A DNA stretch of 64,000 bases from Hyphomicrobiales bacterium (lineage in GTDB: Bacteria > Pseudomonadota > Alphaproteobacteria > Rhizobiales > Rhizobiaceae): contig UCHV01000013.1 in NCBI GenBank assembly GCA_900472395.1, positions 1 through 64,000 on the forward strand. Reading direction: 5' to 3'. The translations under genes were made by a program, and so were the position numbers. The notes beneath the pieces were generated by a model that saw only the letters and a program-made list of their open reading frames with translations, was not told the origin of the DNA and made no database searches. This document shows, piece by piece, positions 46,552 to 57,026 of the stretch (positions are counted from its first letter, which is position 1; every line of letters begins with the position of its first letter).

Positions 46552-47130
46552 CATTGGAAGAAATCATCGGTTCAGTTGCGGTGTTTTTCATTTTGATCAG
46601 TGCGGCGTTCGGTGTCATGTGGCTTTACCCGCGGCTTCGGGCTCACCATGGAGACGACGAGACAAAACGATCGTCGGGCTGATCGCGAATATTTTTGCGA
46701 TTATGACGTCGCTGGTGTTCGGACTGATGATCAATTCGTCGAGGGCGACCTATGAAACGATTGACCGTAATGTTCATTCCTACGCACCCAGATTATCCTT
46801 CTTGATCGTAGCTTGCGGACGTATGGCTTGGGTGTTGTCCCAGCACGGCAAAGCCTGAAAGACTATTGGTCGCGGCAATCCATGCGCCCGAGCGTACCAA
46901 AAAAGCACCGGGCTCTAGATTGGCTGAGCAACGACTTGCAACTATTGGAGATCATCTCGCCATGATCCGACCGACCGATGGGTATCACCCAATCGACCCA
47001 TTGATAGCAGGCGTGTTGGTCGTCTCTGCCGGTCTCATGTCGGCGTCGATCTATCTTGTCCTGGACATGGACATTCCCTTTGCTGGTGCCAGCTTGAGCT
47101 CTGATCGACGAGATCATCGCGGAATTTGTC
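46552..47130 (+). pseudogene. DUF4239 (bestrophin-like) membrane protein, decayed
   Basis: Segments of a DUF4239 membrane protein appear in order but in changing frames: LEEIIGSVAVFFILISAAFGVMWLYPRL, then KTIVGLIANIFAIMTSLVFGLMINSSRATYETIDRNVHS, LRTYGLG, AAIHAPERTKKA, and near 47030 SASIYLVLDMDIPFAG. Internal pieces are missing after RPTDGYH. The intact protein would be an inner-membrane protein of unknown function. Confidence 0.8.
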
Positions 47131-47364
47131 GTAGTGGGGGGCAGCACGGCTCCTCTAGTGAACGACCGGAACAATCGGCGTCCGCCGGCTGTTTAGCTTG
47201 TGTGCCGCTGCAACTCGCGTAAATCTAACATCGTAGACTATCGAAAGAGCGGCCAACCAAGCGTTCATGCTGCCGTCGGACCTAAGCACGTCAAACGCAG
47301 CACTGCGTTGCCTTTGTCGCCAGCATCCTGTTGGGGCAACTCTCACCAATAAGGAAGCCGGAAT

Positions 47365-47997
47365 ATGACTGACGGCCAAACGTTCTCGCGCAGCGCCAAT
47401 GGAGACAGCTGGTTGCTTGAGACGGACCCATCGACCGGTGAGGCGATGGTTCTTCACAGACCGAATGCATCGTCTGGCGGACATGAGACCAGGAGCACCA
47501 TAGATCAGTTTCTCGAAGTCAGCGTCGGCAAACCCGAGCATGACTCCCTCCTCCAAATCCTGGGCAAAACGGACAATCATGACCCACAGCCGCTCGCCGA
47601 CGATAATCTGCAGACACCATCTTACGATACGGCTATGCGATATCTGGAATTAGGTGGCCGACGGCTGGCGAAAGTGGACGACAACTTTGTCAAAATTCGC
47701 GAATGGGATATGGACCCGATGGATTCGGAAGCGTTCTGGCAAGCGAACGTCGAGGCCTTAGCCGAACGCGAGAAGCGCGAGGTCTTTCTGCATCTGCCGT
47801 CTACCGGCGATGCGGACACCGAGGGAGCGCGTCACACAAAGCAAAGCCCGACGCAGGAGACCCGCGACAATTCAGCCAACGACGTCCAGCGTCAAAGGCA
47901 ATCCGGCAGTAGACACGATAGTCCTTCAAGAGCGGCAGCGAAGCCGGCCGGCGAGCCCGCTGGCGGTCCCGATGCTGCCGAGGCTTCGCCAGCCTGA
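47365..47997 (+). CDS. Hypothetical protein with disordered C-terminus
   Basis: 210 residues. The N-terminal 50 (SRSANGDSWLLETDPSTGEAMVLHRPNASSGG, STIDQFLEV) resemble small rhizobial proteins of unknown function that stand alone at about 60-70 residues. The rest is hydrophilic, and the last 60 residues are glutamine-, proline- and alanine-rich and probably disordered. A moderate ribosome-binding site (aaggaag) precedes the ATG. A rho-independent terminator follows directly at 48005. Confidence 0.6.
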   Translation: MTDGQTFSRSANGDSWLLETDPSTGEAMVLHRPNASSGGHETRSTIDQFLEVSVGKPEHDSLLQILGKTDNHDPQPLADDNLQTPSYDTAMRYLELGGRRLAKVDDNFVKIREWDMDPMDSEAFWQANVEALAEREKREVFLHLPSTGDADTEGARHTKQSPTQETRDNSANDVQRQRQSGSRHDSPSRAAAKPAGEPAGGPDAAEASPA

Positions 47998-48004
47998 CAT
48001 AAAA

Positions 48005-48025
48005 ATGGCCCGCATTGCGGGCCAT
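48005..48025. terminator. Bidirectional hairpin terminator
   Basis: ATGGCCCGC and GCGGGCCAT form a perfect 9-bp stem with a 3-base loop, preceded by AAAAA and followed a few bases on by ATTTTA. It lies between the convergent hypothetical gene and the CsbD gene and can serve both. Confidence 0.75.
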
Positions 48026-48048
48026 CTCTCATTTTAATGCGGGAACGA

Positions 48049-48240
48049 TCAAGTCTTGTCGACGACCTTTTTCACCGCGGCCTTGGCTTCACCCTTGGCC
48101 TGCTGTGCATCACCCTTTGCTTCTTGGGCAGCACCCTTTGCCTGAAGCTTGTCGTTGTCGGTGGCGTCGCCGAAGGCCTGCTTCGCCTTGCCGGTCATTA
48201 CATTCGCATTGCCGGAAACTTTATCAGCTGTGGAACCCAT
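48049..48240 (-). CDS. CsbD family stress protein
   Basis: 63 residues from the ATG at 48240 (aggag upstream). The sequence [35 protein letters not shown] followed by alanine/lysine/glutamine-rich repeats is that of a CsbD-like protein: small, hydrophilic, helical, abundant under general stress in many bacteria. Molecular role unknown. It shares a terminator with the upstream convergent gene. Confidence 0.85.
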   Translation of the reverse strand: MGSTADKVSGNANVMTGKAKQAFGDATDNDKLQAKGAAQEAKGDAQQAKGEAKAAVKKVVDKT

Positions 48241-48469
48241 AATTGGATCTCCTGTATCGAGCGGGCACGCACGGTCTTCCAAGTTGCTACCCGGTCATCC
48301 GCCGGGGAAGTCCATTGTCAAACCGTTTAACGATCCGCTTGATGAGAGAACTCTTGGAGAGACACATCGTTCCGGATTCAGCTGGCTACATCTCCAAAGC
48401 CCGACGTTTAGCGATCCACGCGAGGCTTCGCCTGGGTCCCGTATGGGTATTACCCTTGAGATCGCCCGA

Positions 48470-49183
48470 TCAGCAGTCTGCGTCATCCTGCAGGTCGCGT
48501 TCGGCCCGCTCTACCGCGCTGGCATTGAGTACACGGCGCATGAGTGCGACAGCAACTGCACGCGTGCGAAGATTGTAGCGGCTCTCATCGTCGCCCGCTT
48601 CCTGATAGACGTCGAGTTTTTCATAGAGCTGCTGCAGACGGTTCTGAACGGTACGCAGCGACAGCTTTTTGCGGCTAGCGATGGTCTTGTCGGTAAGCCC
48701 CAGCGCAACATCGACCAGAATCTCGTATTCGGCATCGCTCAACCCGTGCCCGGCCCCCATGCCCTTCTGCTGGATGCCGCGTACTTCGCGGTCGATCACG
48801 CATTGCGATTCCAGAAAAACGCTGCGCAAAGCAAGTTTCAGGCGCTCATCGGATGTGGATTTCAGCACATAGCCGTAGGTCGCCCCTCCCGGGACGATCC
48901 GTGAAACACCGCGCACATAGGCCTCGTCGGAATAATTGGACCAAAACAGAATTTTCGTATCCGGCCTTTCCCGCCAGATGGTTCGCGCGGCCTCGATGCC
49001 GTTGCGATCGTTCATCTGCAGGTCCATCACCACAAATTCGGCGCGCAGTTTTCGCGCATCGATCTCGCCCAGCCGACCATTTTCGCTTTCCATCACCGCA
49101 TCGCATTCCGGCAGCGCCGAGCGCACCGCTTCATGCAGATAGGAGCGATGCAGCGCATCATCCTCGATGATCAGCACCTTCAT
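48470..49183 (-). CDS. NarL/LuxR-type response regulator
   Basis: 237 residues. The receiver domain (about 1-120) has the acidic pair EDD at 7-9, the phospho-acceptor D54 (FVVMDLQMND) and the K of YVLKSTS. The C-terminal DNA-binding domain (LSDAEYEILVDVALGLTDKTIASRKKLSLRTVQNRLQQLYEKLDV) is LuxR-like. Its start overlaps the stop of the sensor kinase gene (ATGA), so the two form a coupled two-component system. It probably regulates the divergent sugar transporter genes. Confidence 0.87.
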   Translation of the reverse strand: MKVLIIEDDALHRSYLHEAVRSALPECDAVMESENGRLGEIDARKLRAEFVVMDLQMNDRNGIEAARTIWRERPDTKILFWSNYSDEAYVRGVSRIVPGGATYGYVLKSTSDERLKLALRSVFLESQCVIDREVRGIQQKGMGAGHGLSDAEYEILVDVALGLTDKTIASRKKLSLRTVQNRLQQLYEKLDVYQEAGDDESRYNLRTRAVAVALMRRVLNASAVERAERDLQDDADC

Positions 49184-50418
49184 TCCGCAGCCTCCGTCCT
49201 CAATGCACGTTTCAACGGGAGCGTCACCTTCACCATCGTTCCCTGCCCGCCAGGGTTTGCCGCCATCTCCAATCGCGCCGAGATCAGCCTTGCCCGTGTC
49301 TTCATATTGTCGATGCCGCGTCCCGGCAGATCATGCGAGGATATCAGCCCGTTTCCATCATCGCTGACTTCAAGCGAAACCGCGCCGTCGTCGGCCCGCA
49401 AGGTCACCGTCACCATATCCGGTTGTCCATGACGGATGGCGTTGTTGACCGCCTCCTGAACGATCCGAAACAGCGCGGTCGCAACGGTCCGGTCGAGATC
49501 GACAAGCGCATCGCCGGCAAGATCGATCACCCGCCACCGTACCGGCAACCCACTTTCCCGCACCGATCGCTCCAGATGGTTTTCGATCGCTTCTGCCACG
49601 CCGAAAAGCTGCAACACTGTCGGCTTGGCCTCCTCGATGATCTGACGCAGGTCATGCATGCATCGCTGCAAGGCGCGACAAAACGGTTCCAGCGCGTCAC
49701 CTTGTATCGTCCCCTCCCCGGTCAGCCGCTCGATGCGACGGGTCAAGCGTGTCAGGTCCGCAAGCGTCTGGTCGTGAAGATCCATCCCGATGCGCTGGCG
49801 TTCAGCCTCCAGCGCCTCGGTAAGTTTCAGTGCACCCAGCCGCAAGCCCTCCTCTCGTGCCCGCGCCTCGGTTTCGATCACGGCCGAAAGCTTCGCCTGC
49901 TCGGCGGCACGAAGCGCGAAGAAATAGGGTGCCAGCAGATCGGCGACAGCACGCGCCTTTTCGACATCCGCCATGCCGTAGCTGCCAGCCCGCCGCGACG
50001 AACAGCTCAGCGCCCCGATCACATCGCCCTGCGCCTTGAGAGGAACATGCACGCGACTGCGCAGCGAAAGCTCGATGATCGGGCTGGAAAAGGCGCCTTC
50101 GAAATGAAACCGCGGATCGCTGCAGGCGTCGTCAGCCAGTAGGAAGTCCACTTCGCCGGCTAAAAGCGTACGGATCGGGCTGCCGCTCAAGAGCGCCGGC
50201 GGCTGCCGGCTCCAGGCGGTTTCAAGGCCGCTCTCGTAGGCAATGTGGTATTTGCCATGCACCATCTTGATGCAAACATCGAGATGGTCATGCGGAATGA
50301 TGTGCCGGATCTCCTCGGCCACCGCCTGAATGATCGCGTTGAAATCGAGCTGACCTGCCAGCAGCCTTGAAATGCCGAGATAGCGGTCGAACAGCGCATT
50401 CCGCCCCAGATCGAGCAT
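49180..50418 (-). CDS. Soluble GAF-domain sensor histidine kinase
   Basis: 412 residues from the ATG at 50418, which has a strong aggagg nine bases upstream. Residues about 20-170 form a GAF sensor domain, about 200-280 a HisKA_3 dimerisation domain with the phospho-acceptor in ERQRIGMDLHDQ (H215), and the rest an HATPase domain (EAVNNAIRHGQPD, SDDGNGL). No membrane segment is present, so it senses an intracellular ligand. It pairs with the downstream regulator and is divergent from the sugar transporter genes. Confidence 0.85.
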   Translation of the reverse strand: MLDLGRNALFDRYLGISRLLAGQLDFNAIIQAVAEEIRHIIPHDHLDVCIKMVHGKYHIAYESGLETAWSRQPPALLSGSPIRTLLAGEVDFLLADDACSDPRFHFEGAFSSPIIELSLRSRVHVPLKAQGDVIGALSCSSRRAGSYGMADVEKARAVADLLAPYFFALRAAEQAKLSAVIETEARAREEGLRLGALKLTEALEAERQRIGMDLHDQTLADLTRLTRRIERLTGEGTIQGDALEPFCRALQRCMHDLRQIIEEAKPTVLQLFGVAEAIENHLERSVRESGLPVRWRVIDLAGDALVDLDRTVATALFRIVQEAVNNAIRHGQPDMVTVTLRADDGAVSLEVSDDGNGLISSHDLPGRGIDNMKTRARLISARLEMAANPGGQGTMVKVTLPLKRALRTEAAE

Positions 50419-50659
50419 TGTTTTGGACCTCCTCCCAGTCCTTCCCGTCATTTAGCGCCAGCTTTTTCAGCTTGTCCTGCGGGAACCCGCAGATCGCTGA
50501 CGTGCTCCCGCAAAAGCGGTGCTCGTATGCGCCTATACAACGTGATAATTCTCGTCCATTCTCGATTTAATGAGCAAGAGGGGCTCAGGGCAATAATTAT
50601 CTGCGGACAACCGTCGAGGAGCGGCCCGAAGATATTTTTCAGATTTTTGGGAGGAAATC

Positions 50660-51667
50660 ATGACCATCAGAATGATGCTGGCGGCATCGGTCGTCTTTGC
50701 TTGCTTTGGCGGCACGGCCTTCGCCGATACGTCGTCCAAGAAAATTGCACTGTCTAACAATTACGCCGGCAATTCCTGGCGTCAGGCGATGCTGACCAGC
50801 TGGGACAAGATTACCAAGGACGCCGTTTCCAAGGGTGTGGTCGCAGCTGCCGATCCGTTCACCACTGCAGAAAACCAGGCGACCGAACAGGCAGGCCAGA
50901 TCCAGAACATGATCCTGCAGGGTTATGATGCGATCGTCATCAACGCCGCTTCGCCGACTGCGCTCAACGGCGCCATCAAGGAAGCCTGTGATGCTGGCAT
51001 CACCGTCGTTTCCTTCGATGGCATCGTGACCGAACCCTGCGCCTGGCGTATCGCCGTTGATTTCAAGGCCATGGGTGAAAGCCAGATAGACTATCTCGCC
51101 AATAAACTGCCCAAGGGCGGCAACCTTCTGGAAATTCGTGGCCTTGCCGGCGTTTCCGTCGATGACGAAATCCACGCGGGTATCGAAGCCGGCGTGAAGA
51201 AGAACCCGCAGTTCAAGGTCGTCGGCTCAGTCAACGGCGACTGGGCGCAGGACGTTGCCCAGCGTGCCGTCGCCGGCGTTCTGCCGAGCCTGCCGGAAGT
51301 GGCCGCCGTCGTGACGCAGGGCGGCGATGGTTACGGCGCCGCACAGGCTTTCGCCGCCGCCAAGCGCCCGACCCCGACCATCGTCATGGGCAACCGCGAG
51401 GACGAACTCGTGTGGTGGAAAAGCCAGAAGGACAAGGATGGTTACGAGACCATGTCAGTCTCCATCGCCCCCGGCGTCTCGACGCTCGCCTTCTGGGTCG
51501 CCCAGCAGATTCTGGATGGCAAGGAAGTCAAGAAGGACCTCGTCGTGCCCTTCTTGCGCATCGATCAGGACAATCTGGAAGACAACCTGAAGAGTACCCA
51601 GAAGGGTGGTGTGGCGAATGTCGAATATTCGCTTGAGGATGCCCAGAAGGTCATCACTGGCAAATAA
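50660..51667 (+). CDS. Ribose-type sugar ABC transporter substrate-binding protein
   Basis: 335 residues with a signal peptide (about 1-22, MLAASVVFACFGGTAFA). The mature protein is a periplasmic binding protein of the RbsB/XylF class: KIALSNNYAGNSWRQAML, QIQNMILQGYDAIVINAASPTALNGAI, GITVVSFDGIV, VVTQGGDGYGAAQAF. A good ribosome-binding site (gggagg) precedes it. It is first in an operon with an ATPase, two permeases and a lactonase. The ligand is unknown; a sugar or sugar acid is most likely. Confidence 0.88.
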   Translation: MTIRMMLAASVVFACFGGTAFADTSSKKIALSNNYAGNSWRQAMLTSWDKITKDAVSKGVVAAADPFTTAENQATEQAGQIQNMILQGYDAIVINAASPTALNGAIKEACDAGITVVSFDGIVTEPCAWRIAVDFKAMGESQIDYLANKLPKGGNLLEIRGLAGVSVDDEIHAGIEAGVKKNPQFKVVGSVNGDWAQDVAQRAVAGVLPSLPEVAAVVTQGGDGYGAAQAFAAAKRPTPTIVMGNREDELVWWKSQKDKDGYETMSVSIAPGVSTLAFWVAQQILDGKEVKKDLVVPFLRIDQDNLEDNLKSTQKGGVANVEYSLEDAQKVITGK

Positions 51668-51749
51668 CGCCATCTCGACGCTGCCGGGGTGAAGGCGAAT
51701 GTCCTTCCTCCCCGGCACACCCTTGCGACAGAACAACGACAGCGATCGC

Positions 51750-53210
51750 ATGACAGAACCCCTGAAACGCGAAGAGGTGGTGGCGGCCCGTGCCATCAAG
51801 GTAACATTCGGCGCCGTAAAAGCACTCGATGGCGCCGACCTCGTCATCCATGCCGGCGAATGCGTCGGGCTTGTCGGCCATAACGGCGCCGGCAAATCGA
51901 CCATCGTCAACGTCATCAATGGCGCGCTTTCTCCGCATGAGGGCACGCTCACCTATGGTGGCCACCCCGTCCACGGCATTTCGGCAGCCCGCGCAAATGG
52001 CGTGCGTTGCGTTTTCCAGGAATTGTCGCTCTGCCCCAACCTTACCGTGAATGAAAACGCCCGCATCATGCATGCGGAACTGAATGGCTGGAACTGGCGC
52101 AGCCGCGCCGCAAGCCTCGTCCGCAGCCAATTGCAGAAGATTTTTCCCGGCCACGCCATCGATTGCGACAGCACCGTCGATGACCTTTCAATTGCAGAGC
52201 GGCAGATGGTCGAAATCGCCATCAGTTTTGCCGGGCGGAACCAGAGGCCAAAGCTCGTCATTCTCGACGAACCGACCTCCTCGCTGGATGCCGGTCTCGC
52301 CGCCCAGCTGATGGCCTACATCCGAACCTTTATTAACGAAGGCGGCTCGGTGCTTTTGATCTCGCATATCCTCGGCGAAATCCTGTCCACCTGCGACCGT
52401 ATCGTGGTGATGAAAGACGGACGCGTGGTGGCCGATCGTGCGGCGAAGGCGTTTGATACCCGTAGCCTTGTCGAAGCCATGGGCAATGTCGTGCGCGAGC
52501 AGGAATTTTCTCGCAAGGCGACCGCGCGGACAGGTGCGCCAGTTCTTTCCATGCCACCGCATCCAAGGCACGGCATCGCTTTCGAAGCCTATCGCGGCGA
52601 GATAGTCGGGCTTGCCGGACTTGGCGGCCACGGCCAGACCGATGCCCTGCTGGATCTATACCTTGAACACAACAGCAACTGGTGGCCAAGCCGCAAACGC
52701 GAGATCGCCTTCGTTGCCGGCGACCGCAGCCTCAACGGCACGTTTCCGCTCTGGAGCATTCTGAAAAACCTGTCGATCGCTTCGCTCGGTCAACTGTCCT
52801 CCAAAAAGATGATCAGCGACAGCCGGGAAGCCACGCTCGGTTCTGGCTGGAAACGGCGCATCGAGATCCGCACGCCGGACATGCGAAACAGAATCCTGTC
52901 GCTTTCTGGCGGCAACCAGCAGAAGGTGCTTTTTGCTCGAGCGCTCGCAACCACCGCCTCCACGGTTCTGATGGACGATCCGATGCGCGGCGTCGATATC
53001 GGAACCAAGCAGGAAGTCTACGAGATCCTGCGAACCGAAGCCGCCAACGGGCGCACCTTCATCTGGTATTCGACCGAGATGGACGAAATCCGCCTGTGCG
53101 ATCGCGTTTACGTCTTTCGCGAGGGCATGATCGTCGCCGAACTGGTTGGTGACGGGATCAGTGAAACGAACGTGCTGGCCGCATCCTTCAGCGACGGAGA
53201 AGCCGCATGA
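51750..53210 (+). CDS. Sugar ABC transporter ATP-binding protein, two nucleotide-binding domains
   Basis: 486 residues in the RbsA/MglA layout. Domain 1 has an intact Walker A (GHNGAGKST, about 43-51), signature-like [12 protein letters not shown] and Walker [12 protein letters not shown]. Domain 2 has the usual degenerate P-loop ([15 protein letters not shown]), an intact signature [15 protein letters not shown] and [12 protein letters not shown]. The ATG at 51699 would add 17 residues and is a possible start. The stop overlaps the first permease gene (ATGA). Confidence 0.88.
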   Translation: MTEPLKREEVVAARAIKVTFGAVKALDGADLVIHAGECVGLVGHNGAGKSTIVNVINGALSPHEGTLTYGGHPVHGISAARANGVRCVFQELSLCPNLTVNENARIMHAELNGWNWRSRAASLVRSQLQKIFPGHAIDCDSTVDDLSIAERQMVEIAISFAGRNQRPKLVILDEPTSSLDAGLAAQLMAYIRTFINEGGSVLLISHILGEILSTCDRIVVMKDGRVVADRAAKAFDTRSLVEAMGNVVREQEFSRKATARTGAPVLSMPPHPRHGIAFEAYRGEIVGLAGLGGHGQTDALLDLYLEHNSNWWPSRKREIAFVAGDRSLNGTFPLWSILKNLSIASLGQLSSKKMISDSREATLGSGWKRRIEIRTPDMRNRILSLSGGNQQKVLFARALATTASTVLMDDPMRGVDIGTKQEVYEILRTEAANGRTFIWYSTEMDEIRLCDRVYVFREGMIVAELVGDGISETNVLAASFSDGEAA

Positions 53211-54148
53211 AGCTTTCTTCCGGCACCATTCGCCTGATCATTCCCGCCGCCTCTCTCGCACTTCTGCTCGCTGCCGTCTTCTACATGCAGCCGCGGGCGA
53301 TGAGCTATACCGGCCTCAACCTGCTGTTCAATTTGGCTATCCCGATTGCACTCGCGACCATCGCGCAGATGCTGATCATGTCCATCAACGACCTCGACCT
53401 GTCGATGGGTACATTCGTCAGTTTTTGCGCCTGTGTTGCTGCAACCGTTTTGCAGACCTCGCCGCTTCTCGGAGCGCTGATCTTCATCGGCGCAATCGCC
53501 GTTTATGCCGGCATGGGCATGCTCATCCATGTGCGCGACCTTCCATCCATCGTCGTCACGCTCGGCATGAGTTTCGTCTGGGGCGGCCTTGCCGTTCTGC
53601 TGCTGCCCTCGCCCGGCGGCACCGCCCCCACGTGGGCGCGTGCGATCATGACCGCCAAACCACCGCTCGTGCCGATGGCGATCATTGCCAGCATCCTGAT
53701 CGCCGCTGTCACCCATTACATCGTCATGCGCTCCTCCTTCGGCGTCCTGATGCGCGGCACCGGCGGCAATGACCGCTCGGTGGAACGCGCCGGCTGGTCG
53801 GTGATCGGCATCCGCGCCGCCACTTATGCGCTGGCGGGCCTGTTCGCCATTTTTGCCGGCATCGCGCTGGTGGGCCTCACCACATCCGCCGATGCCAATA
53901 TCGCATTGCGCTATACGCTCCTGTCGATTGCCGGCGTCATTCTCGGCGGCGGTGAATTCGTCGGCGGCAAGGTGTCTCCGATCGGTGCCGTCATCGGCGC
54001 GCTGACTTTGACGCTTGCCGGCTCCTTCCTGTCCTTCATGCGCATCTCACCCGACTGGCAGATCGGCGCGCAGGGCGCCATCCTGATCGTGGTACTGGCG
54101 CTGCGCCTTGCCCTCAACCGGTTGGAGAAGCGGGAGAAACATCAATGA
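53207..54148 (+). CDS. Sugar ABC transporter permease
   Basis: 313 residues with about 8-10 membrane helices of the RbsC/BPD_transp_2 family: [55 protein letters not shown], and the [26 protein letters not shown] segment typical of the coupling region. Start and stop overlap the neighbouring genes by four bases each, showing tight translational coupling. It forms the membrane channel with the second permease. Confidence 0.88.
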   Translation: MKLSSGTIRLIIPAASLALLLAAVFYMQPRAMSYTGLNLLFNLAIPIALATIAQMLIMSINDLDLSMGTFVSFCACVAATVLQTSPLLGALIFIGAIAVYAGMGMLIHVRDLPSIVVTLGMSFVWGGLAVLLLPSPGGTAPTWARAIMTAKPPLVPMAIIASILIAAVTHYIVMRSSFGVLMRGTGGNDRSVERAGWSVIGIRAATYALAGLFAIFAGIALVGLTTSADANIALRYTLLSIAGVILGGGEFVGGKVSPIGAVIGALTLTLAGSFLSFMRISPDWQIGAQGAILIVVLALRLALNRLEKREKHQ

Positions 54149-55092
54149 CCCTGCAAAAATTCCTCACAGAAAAACCGTGGATCTGGTCATTTGTCGCCAG
54201 CATCATTGTCTGGATTACCACCGTCCTTTTCACCGGCGGCGCCAGTTCCCTCGGCCTGTCGCAGGCAGCACTGACATTTGCCGCCTTTTCGGTGATCGTC
54301 GGCATCGGCCAGATGTTCGTCATCACGCTCGGGCCGGGCAATATCGACCTCTCGGTCCCCGCCACCATGACGCTGTCCGGCACGCTTGCGCTCAAGCTGA
54401 TGGATGTGCAGGACGGCATGATCCTTTTCGGCCTCTTTGCCTCCATAGGGATCGGCCTGATCATCGGGCTCGGCAATTACATCCTCATCAAGCTTCTCCG
54501 CATTCCACCGATCATCGCCACGCTGTCGATGAGTTTCATCGTCCAGTCCGTGGCGATCTGGAGCAATCGCGGCCTGCGCATCAAACCTCCGGAAACGCTC
54601 GCCGGTTTTGCCACATCGGGTCTGTTCGGCATTCCCAACATCGCGCTCGTGGCGCTGGTACTGTCCGTGATCGCCTGGGTGCTATTGGAAAAATCGATCT
54701 ATGGCCGATGGATTTCGGCGATCGGCCAGAGCCGCTTCGCCGCCCGCATGGCCGGCATTCCGGTCGATGGAGCACGGCTTGTCACCTACATGCTCTGCGC
54801 CGTGTTGGCCTCCGTCTGCGGCTATCTCCTCGCAAGCTTTTCCGGCGGCGCAGCGCTCAACATGGGCTCTGAATATCTTCTGATGTCGATTGCCGTGGTG
54901 GTGGTCGGCGGCACCGCAGTTGCCGGCGGCAATTCCAACATTCCCGGCATCTGGGGCGCATCGCTGTTCATGTTCCTCGTGGTGTCCATGCTCAACACCT
55001 ACGGGTTTGGCGCCGGGTTCCGGCTCATACTCACCGGTTTCATCATCATCGCCGTCATTCTGCTTGCCGGCGGCCATAAATCGCACCGCTGA
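54145..55092 (+). CDS. Sugar ABC transporter permease
   Basis: 315 residues, a paralogue of the preceding permease: FVITLGPGNIDLSVPATMTLSGTLALKL, PPIIATLSMSFIVQSVAIWSNRGL, and SIAVVVVGGTAVAGGNSNIPGIWGASLFMF. About 8-10 membrane helices. The use of two different permeases with one fused ATPase is common in ribose-class importers of Rhizobiaceae. Overlap with the upstream gene by four bases. Confidence 0.88.
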   Translation: MTLQKFLTEKPWIWSFVASIIVWITTVLFTGGASSLGLSQAALTFAAFSVIVGIGQMFVITLGPGNIDLSVPATMTLSGTLALKLMDVQDGMILFGLFASIGIGLIIGLGNYILIKLLRIPPIIATLSMSFIVQSVAIWSNRGLRIKPPETLAGFATSGLFGIPNIALVALVLSVIAWVLLEKSIYGRWISAIGQSRFAARMAGIPVDGARLVTYMLCAVLASVCGYLLASFSGGAALNMGSEYLLMSIAVVVVGGTAVAGGNSNIPGIWGASLFMFLVVSMLNTYGFGAGFRLILTGFIIIAVILLAGGHKSHR

Positions 55093-55128
55093 CCACCCGT
55101 TTCGAACATATCAATTGGATACAATACA

Positions 55129-56046
55129 ATGTCGCAGTCCACTTCCATCTACGAGATCCACGACGACCGTTTCCGCCACTTGATCGTGGGAACCTCCGAT
55201 CTGGAGGAGCTATATTCGGATTGCCGCTGGGCCGAAGGCCCGGTCTGGTTTTCCGATCTCGGCTGCCTGATCTTCAGCGACATTCCGAACCAGCGCATGT
55301 TACGATGGACGGAAGGAAGCGGCATCTCCACTTATCGCTCCCCCTCAAACTTTGCCAACGGCAATACGCGCGACCGCCAGGGACGGCTTGTCACTTGCGA
55401 ACACGGCAGCCGGCGGGTCACCCGCACCGAAATCGACGGTTCCATCACCGTGCTGGCCGCTAGCTATCAGGGCAAGCCGCTGAACTCTCCCAACGACGTG
55501 GTCGTCAGATCCGATGGCAGCGTGTGGTTTACCGATCCGACCTATGGCATAAAGTCCGACTATGAAGGCTATCGCGCCGAACCGGAACAGCCAACCCGCA
55601 ACGTCTATCGGCTTGATCCGGCAAACGGAAAACTCGATGCCGTAATCACAGATTTCGGACAGCCCAACGGACTTGCTTTTTCACCCGACGAAAAGACGCT
55701 CTATGTTGCGGACTCGTCCTCCAGCCACGACACACGTGCCCCGCGCCATATCCGCGCGTTTGATGTAGCTGAAGACGGCCATGTCAGCGACAGCCGCGTG
55801 TTCTGCGAACTCGCTAACGGCCTGCCGGACGGTTTCCGCCTTGATATCCATGGCAATCTATGGACCAGCGCGGGCGATGGCGTGCATTGTTTCGGGCCGG
55901 ATGGAAAACTGATTGGGAAAGTCCTTATCCCCCAGACGGTCGCCAATCTCACCTTCGGCGGGCCGCGCAAAAACCGACTGTTCATCACGGCAACCCGGTC
56001 TCTTTATGCCGTCTATACTGCGACCAACGGCAGTGCTCTCGGATAG
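55129..56046 (+). CDS. SMP-30/gluconolactonase family lactonase
   Basis: 305 residues forming a six-bladed beta-propeller of the SMP-30/gluconolactonase family. Metal-binding landmarks are visible: the N-terminal CRWAEGPVWFSDLGCLIFSDIPNQRM glutamate region, FANGNTRDRQGRLVTCEHG, PNDVVVRSDGSVWFTDPTYG, and FGQPNGLAFSPDEKTLYVADSSSS. The family opens sugar-acid lactones. It lies 36 bases behind the transporter operon, suggesting that the imported compound or its oxidation product is a lactone. Confidence 0.87.
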   Translation: MSQSTSIYEIHDDRFRHLIVGTSDLEELYSDCRWAEGPVWFSDLGCLIFSDIPNQRMLRWTEGSGISTYRSPSNFANGNTRDRQGRLVTCEHGSRRVTRTEIDGSITVLAASYQGKPLNSPNDVVVRSDGSVWFTDPTYGIKSDYEGYRAEPEQPTRNVYRLDPANGKLDAVITDFGQPNGLAFSPDEKTLYVADSSSSHDTRAPRHIRAFDVAEDGHVSDSRVFCELANGLPDGFRLDIHGNLWTSAGDGVHCFGPDGKLIGKVLIPQTVANLTFGGPRKNRLFITATRSLYAVYTATNGSALG

Positions 56047-56324
56047 ATGCTACGCGGCCAGCAGCCTGCCGAACAGACCCAGACGTTCTTTTCGCGTGCT
56101 ATGGATCGAACCGAAGTCTCGCAGCGTAAGGGGTTGCGCGATAATAAATCAATCTCTGCCGTGGCAGCAGCGGTGCGTCCATCAGCCTTGGCAAGTTCCC
56201 TGGTGGATACTTGACCGTCCGCTATTCGTGCGAAAGAGACTTTCGTCAACACGCTGCAGTTATCCGGATCCAAGGCGAATGTGGTCCCCCGGACCCGGTG
56301 ATTTACATCGCTGCAGAATTTTTC

Positions 56325-56909
56325 CTACCCGCGTAGCAGTCGCTCCCGCAGCCAAGAATTCTCGGCTCGTAGCCTTGCAACAAGCCGACGTTTCAGCTGT
56401 CGATTTTCTTCCTCTAGCTGAAGGAGGTCGCTAAGCTCGTCCGTCACATGGGTCGGCAATACAGGTTTCGGAGAGCGTAGTATTTTCTTCGTGGATTGCT
56501 GGCTTTTGCCAGAAATTTTCCGCGGAGATACCAGAGACTCGGTTTTGGACTTGGTTGGCTGAGCAGGTAGCGACTTGTTCAGTTCTTCTGTCTCCGCCGA
56601 TGGCTTCAGCTCACTAACCAACCGTGGAGCAAAGGCATCGCCTTGAGCATGTCGATCAATACGAACGGCGTTGTCTTTTACGCCCGACCGCGCCGAAATA
56701 TCGGCTGGCGTTGCAGTGGCCTGCGGCCGTGAGACCAGATTTGCGCCCGAACCTTCAGCATCGGATCGTTCTGCGGGAAGAACAGTCTCGACATCCCGAG
56801 CAACGGACTTGAGATCCAGATTGCCCCAGATCGAGCTTGGTTGTTTGACCGCAAAATTCCGGCGGCCGTACTTGTATTCGATTACAAAACTGCGTTGAGG
56901 TTTTTTCAT
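56325..56909 (-). CDS. SyrB-like protein with leucine-zipper C-terminus
   Basis: 194 residues. It begins QRSFVIEYKYGRRNFAVKQPSSIWGNLDLKSVARDVE, the conserved head of a rhizobial family annotated as SyrB-like regulators, followed by a low-complexity serine/proline/lysine-rich middle. The C-terminal coiled coil is LLQLEEENRQLKRRLVARLRAENSWLRERL. SyrB itself is a symbiosis regulator in Sinorhizobium; many relatives are uncharacterised and plasmid-borne. No helix-turn-helix is visible, so DNA binding is uncertain. Confidence 0.6.
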   Translation of the reverse strand: MKKPQRSFVIEYKYGRRNFAVKQPSSIWGNLDLKSVARDVETVLPAERSDAEGSGANLVSRPQATATPADISARSGVKDNAVRIDRHAQGDAFAPRLVSELKPSAETEELNKSLPAQPTKSKTESLVSPRKISGKSQQSTKKILRSPKPVLPTHVTDELSDLLQLEEENRQLKRRLVARLRAENSWLRERLLRG

Positions 56910-57026
56910 AAGAGAACTGGCAAGCTTATGGATAGAGAAAGACGGATCGCGTACGGCGTATCTTCCACCTATATACCATCTTGCCGGTTTCCACTAGATC
57001 ACACCATTGTCTGCAGGTCGCGGCCG

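Noticed and set aside
50544..50601. GATAATT / AATTATC inverted repeat upstream of the sugar-binding-protein gene
   Set aside because: The arms are only seven bases, AT-only and 44 bases apart, so chance is a sufficient explanation.
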